Under the pieces are notes generated by a model, which was not told the origin of the DNA, made no database searches, and saw only the letters and a list, made by a program, of their open reading frames with translations. From positions 1 to 64,000 of the forward strand of contig DASVRA010000019.1 of NCBI GenBank assembly GCA_036388855.1: a stretch of DNA of 64,000 nucleotides, read 5' to 3'. Source of the DNA: DASVRA01 sp036388855. Lineage in GTDB: Bacteria; Pseudomonadota; Alphaproteobacteria; Caulobacterales; Caulobacteraceae. Every line of letters begins with the position of its first letter. The stretch's first letter is position 1. Made by a program: the position numbers and the translations under genes. Shown here piece after piece: positions 62,069 to 64,000 of this stretch.

Positions 62069-62335
62069 ATGGCCAACCTGTTCGACCGACTGTTCCTGGA
62101 ACACCCGCGCGACGCCCGCGAGGGCTATTTCGCACACGCCGCCGCCGCCTCGCGCTACGGCTGGCGTCTGCTCAAGGCCAGCCTCTGCGCCTTCACCCAC
62201 GCGTTTGTGCCCGGCCTGCACAAGACCAGCGCGTCCGACTGCGTGAAGGAGATGGCTGCGGAGCTGAACGGCCGTGTCCAGACCACGCGCGAAGAGCGGA
62301 TGCGGCGGTCGGGAACGTATGATCCGGTGATCTAG
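62069..62335 (+). CDS. DUF6356 family small protein
   Basis: An 88-residue protein (NLFDRLFLEHPRDAREGYFAHAAAASRYGWRLLKASLCAFTHAFVPGLHKTSASDCVKEMAAELNGR) of the small alphaproteobacterial DUF6356 family. It has one amphipathic/hydrophobic segment and unknown function. ATG at 62069 fits the family start MANLFDRLFLEHP; a start at 62033 would add 12 residues. Confidence 0.7.
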   Translation: MANLFDRLFLEHPRDAREGYFAHAAAASRYGWRLLKASLCAFTHAFVPGLHKTSASDCVKEMAAELNGRVQTTREERMRRSGTYDPVI

Positions 62336-62399
62336 CCTTCTTTCGTCTTCCCGGCGGGTGCCGGGATCCAGGTCCAGCCGCCGGCGGAAGTCATCCGGA

Positions 62400-62417
62400 C
62401 CCCGGCATTCGCCGGGG
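62400..62417. repeat. palindrome CCCCGGC-ATTC-GCCGGGG
   Basis: Perfect seven-pair stem with a four-base loop just upstream of the CoA-transferase start, within a 90-base GC-rich palindrome-containing gap (62336-62424) that also has CCGGCGGGTGCCGGG. It is probably another short dispersed repeat; it could also act as a terminator for the DUF6356 gene. Confidence 0.45.
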
Positions 62418-62424
62418 AACGGCT

Positions 62425-63669
62425 TTGAACAGCGCCCATGAGCAAGGCCACAGCGGCCCCCTCGCCGGAACCTTCGTCCTCGACCTCTCGCGTGTCCTGG
62501 CCGGGCCCTGGGCCACTCAGATACTGGCCGACCTCGGCGCGGAGGTGATCAAAATCGAGCGACCGGGCGCGGGCGACGACACCCGCGCTTGGGGCCCTCC
62601 CTTCGTCAAGCGGTCGGACGGGTCCGATGGCGACGCCGCTTACTTCTTCGCCGCAAATCGCAACAAAAAGTCGGTCACCGTGGACATGGCCGCGCCCGAA
62701 GGCGCCGAGCTGATCCGGAGACTGGCGGCCAAGGCCGACGTGCTGGTGGAGAACTTCAAGACCGGCGGGCTGAACAAGTATGGGTTGGACTATGAGGCTC
62801 TGAGGCACGCGAACCCACGGTTGGTTTACTGCTCAATCACCGGCTTCGGCCAGACCGGGCCTGACGCCGGGCGCGCCGGCTACGACTACATGATCCAGGC
62901 CATGGGAGGATTGATGTCGATCACCGGCCAGCCGGACGGGGCGCCCGGCGGCGAACCGATGAAGGTCGGCGTCGCGGTGGTGGACCTGTTCACCGGCCTT
63001 TATGCGTCCAACGCCGTCCTGGCCGCCCTGCTGCACGCCCGCGCCACCGGCCAAGGCCAGCACATCGACATGTCCCTGTTCGAGGTGCAGGCGGCGATGT
63101 TGGCGAACCAGGCGACCAACTTCTTCGTCTCCGGCCGCGCCCCCGCGCGCATGGGCAACGCCCATCCCAACCTCGCGCCCTACCAACCCTTTCCGACATC
63201 GGACGGCGCGGTGGTGATCGCCGTAGGAAACGACGGGCAGTTCCGCGCGCTCTGCCATGTGCTCGGCGCGCCGAACCTAGCGAAGGACAAACGTTTTCTC
63301 AGCAATGCTTCACGGGTGAACAATCGGGTGGAGTTGGCGGCGGCGCTGTCGGAACTGACGATTGCCCGCTCGACCGGCGCCTGGGTCGAGGCCTTGGAAA
63401 CCGCCTCCGTCCCCTGCGGCCCGATCAACACCGTCGATCGTGTCTTCGCCGAACCGCAGGCCGCGGCGCGTGAACTGGTGGTCGAGCAGACGCGCGAGGA
63501 CCTGGAAAGCCCCGTCCGCACCGTCGCGTCACCGCTCCGCCTGTCGGCCACGCCGGTCTCCTACCAGACGGCGCCGCCCGCACTCGGCGCCCACACCCGC
63601 GAGGTTTTGAAGGGACTGGGACTGACGGGGGAGGAGTTGGACCGGCTGAGGGCGCAGGGCGTCGTTTGA
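62425..63669 (+). CDS. CaiB/BaiF family CoA transferase (possibly succinyl-CoA:glutarate)
   Basis: A 414-residue class III CoA transferase: GTFVLDLSRVLAGPWATQILADLGAEVIKIERPGAGDDTRAWGPPF, NRNKKSVTVDM, and GFGQTGPDAGRAGYDYMIQAMGGLMSITGQPDG with the catalytic Asp region. It resembles the enzyme that makes glutaryl-CoA from glutarate, which fits the adjacent glutaryl-CoA-dehydrogenase-like gene. No ATG or GTG is available near the N-terminus; TTG at 62425 is the best start. Confidence 0.85.
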   Translation: MNSAHEQGHSGPLAGTFVLDLSRVLAGPWATQILADLGAEVIKIERPGAGDDTRAWGPPFVKRSDGSDGDAAYFFAANRNKKSVTVDMAAPEGAELIRRLAAKADVLVENFKTGGLNKYGLDYEALRHANPRLVYCSITGFGQTGPDAGRAGYDYMIQAMGGLMSITGQPDGAPGGEPMKVGVAVVDLFTGLYASNAVLAALLHARATGQGQHIDMSLFEVQAAMLANQATNFFVSGRAPARMGNAHPNLAPYQPFPTSDGAVVIAVGNDGQFRALCHVLGAPNLAKDKRFLSNASRVNNRVELAAALSELTIARSTGAWVEALETASVPCGPINTVDRVFAEPQAAARELVVEQTREDLESPVRTVASPLRLSATPVSYQTAPPALGAHTREVLKGLGLTGEELDRLRAQGVV

Positions 63670-63725
63670 GCGTGGCGCCTGTCTCGCCTCCATCTTAAAT
63701 CTCTCCCGTTGTCTGGAGCCCCGCC

Positions 63726-64000
63726 CTGCCCGCCTCCGCCGGCCCTGAGATCGAACGCCTGATCCAACTCCTGGGAAGGCTCCCCGGGCTCGGCCCGCGC
63801 TCGGCGCGCCGCGCCGCGCTGGCGCTGCTCAAGAAGCGTGAGCAGTTGCTCCAGCCCTTGTCGGACGCGCTCGCCGAAGCCGCGCGCAAGGTGCGCGCCT
63901 GCTCGACCTGCGGCGCACTCGACACCACCGATCCTTGCGCCGTCTGCACCGATCCCAGCCGCGACGCCGCCGTCCTTTGCGTGGTCGAGGAGGTGGGGGG
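63726..64000 (+). CDS. recR: recombination mediator RecR (partial, runs off right edge)
   Basis: The frame reads PASAGPEIERLIQLLGRLPGLGPRSARRAALALLKK (helix-hairpin-helix), then the zinc finger CSTCGALDTTDPCAVC and the start of the Toprim domain (AVLCVVEEVG). RecR loads RecA at single-strand gaps with RecF/RecO. In-frame there is no ATG, GTG or TTG between the stop TAA at 63696 and the conserved N-terminus. CTG at 63726, preceded by GGAG seven bases upstream (63715-63718), appears to be the start codon. The first 91-92 residues are present; the rest is outside the window. Confidence 0.88.
   Translation, partial: MPASAGPEIERLIQLLGRLPGLGPRSARRAALALLKKREQLLQPLSDALAEAARKVRACSTCGALDTTDPCAVCTDPSRDAAVLCVVEEVG

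Overview
This window is very GC-rich chromosomal DNA from an alphaproteobacterium of the order Caulobacterales, most likely a Phenylobacterium or Caulobacter relative. The evidence is a holdfast-anchor operon (hfaABD), a DivJ-like kinase, CpdR, the ChvI-ChvG-HprK-EIIA-HPr cluster, a dense group of GANTC (CcrM-type) sites and an RcGTA-type gene transfer agent cluster. Genes are tightly packed, with many 4-base start/stop overlaps and several GTG, TTG and one probable CTG start.

Layout. 1-1673: the 5' part of a 16S rRNA gene on the minus strand, its leader and a good promoter. 1674-3281: an Rrf2 regulator, a CBS protein and a rhomboid protease. 3376-6067: hfaA-hfaB-hfaD behind a sigma-54-type promoter. 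6137-12845: a thiolase, a DivJ-like kinase, SufE, a DnaA-C-like/DUF6456 pair, a PAS protein with six GANTC sites upstream, and a membrane hydrolase. 12949-17182: a P450, then a two-gene surface-polysaccharide unit that includes a cytidylyltransferase-LicD fusion. 17393-20814: chvI-chvG-hprK-EIIA-ptsH. 20815-23138: a secreted protein, a strong small-RNA candidate, N-formylglutamate amidohydrolase, cpdR and tRNA-Val.

23279-28738 holds an ACP, an adenylating enzyme, a sulfotransferase, a possible acyltransferase and a UDP-sulfoquinovose synthase, which may be an undescribed sulfolipid or sulfo-conjugate locus. 28588-34267 is the histidine-utilisation set hutI-hutG / hutU-hutH, with both internal gaps occupied by REPIN-like paired palindromes. 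After a DUF4345 protein and tRNA-Leu comes a complete gene transfer agent cluster (35234-50279, g1 to g15). It is interrupted by two opposite-strand genes (glycosyltransferase-like and DUF805), two long inverted-repeat elements and a REP palindrome. Its first promoter has paired 10-bp direct repeats and appears leaderless.

50370-64000: a CbpA-like DnaJ protein, a PepSY/response regulator/kinase operon, a conserved hypothetical, CcmI, an RTX metalloprotease, mutM, a TraB/GumN protein, enoyl-CoA hydratase, a glutaryl-CoA-dehydrogenase-like enzyme, a DUF6356 protein, a CaiB-type CoA transferase, and the start of recR, which seems to begin at CTG.

All assignments come from reading motifs and gene order. 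No database search was run.
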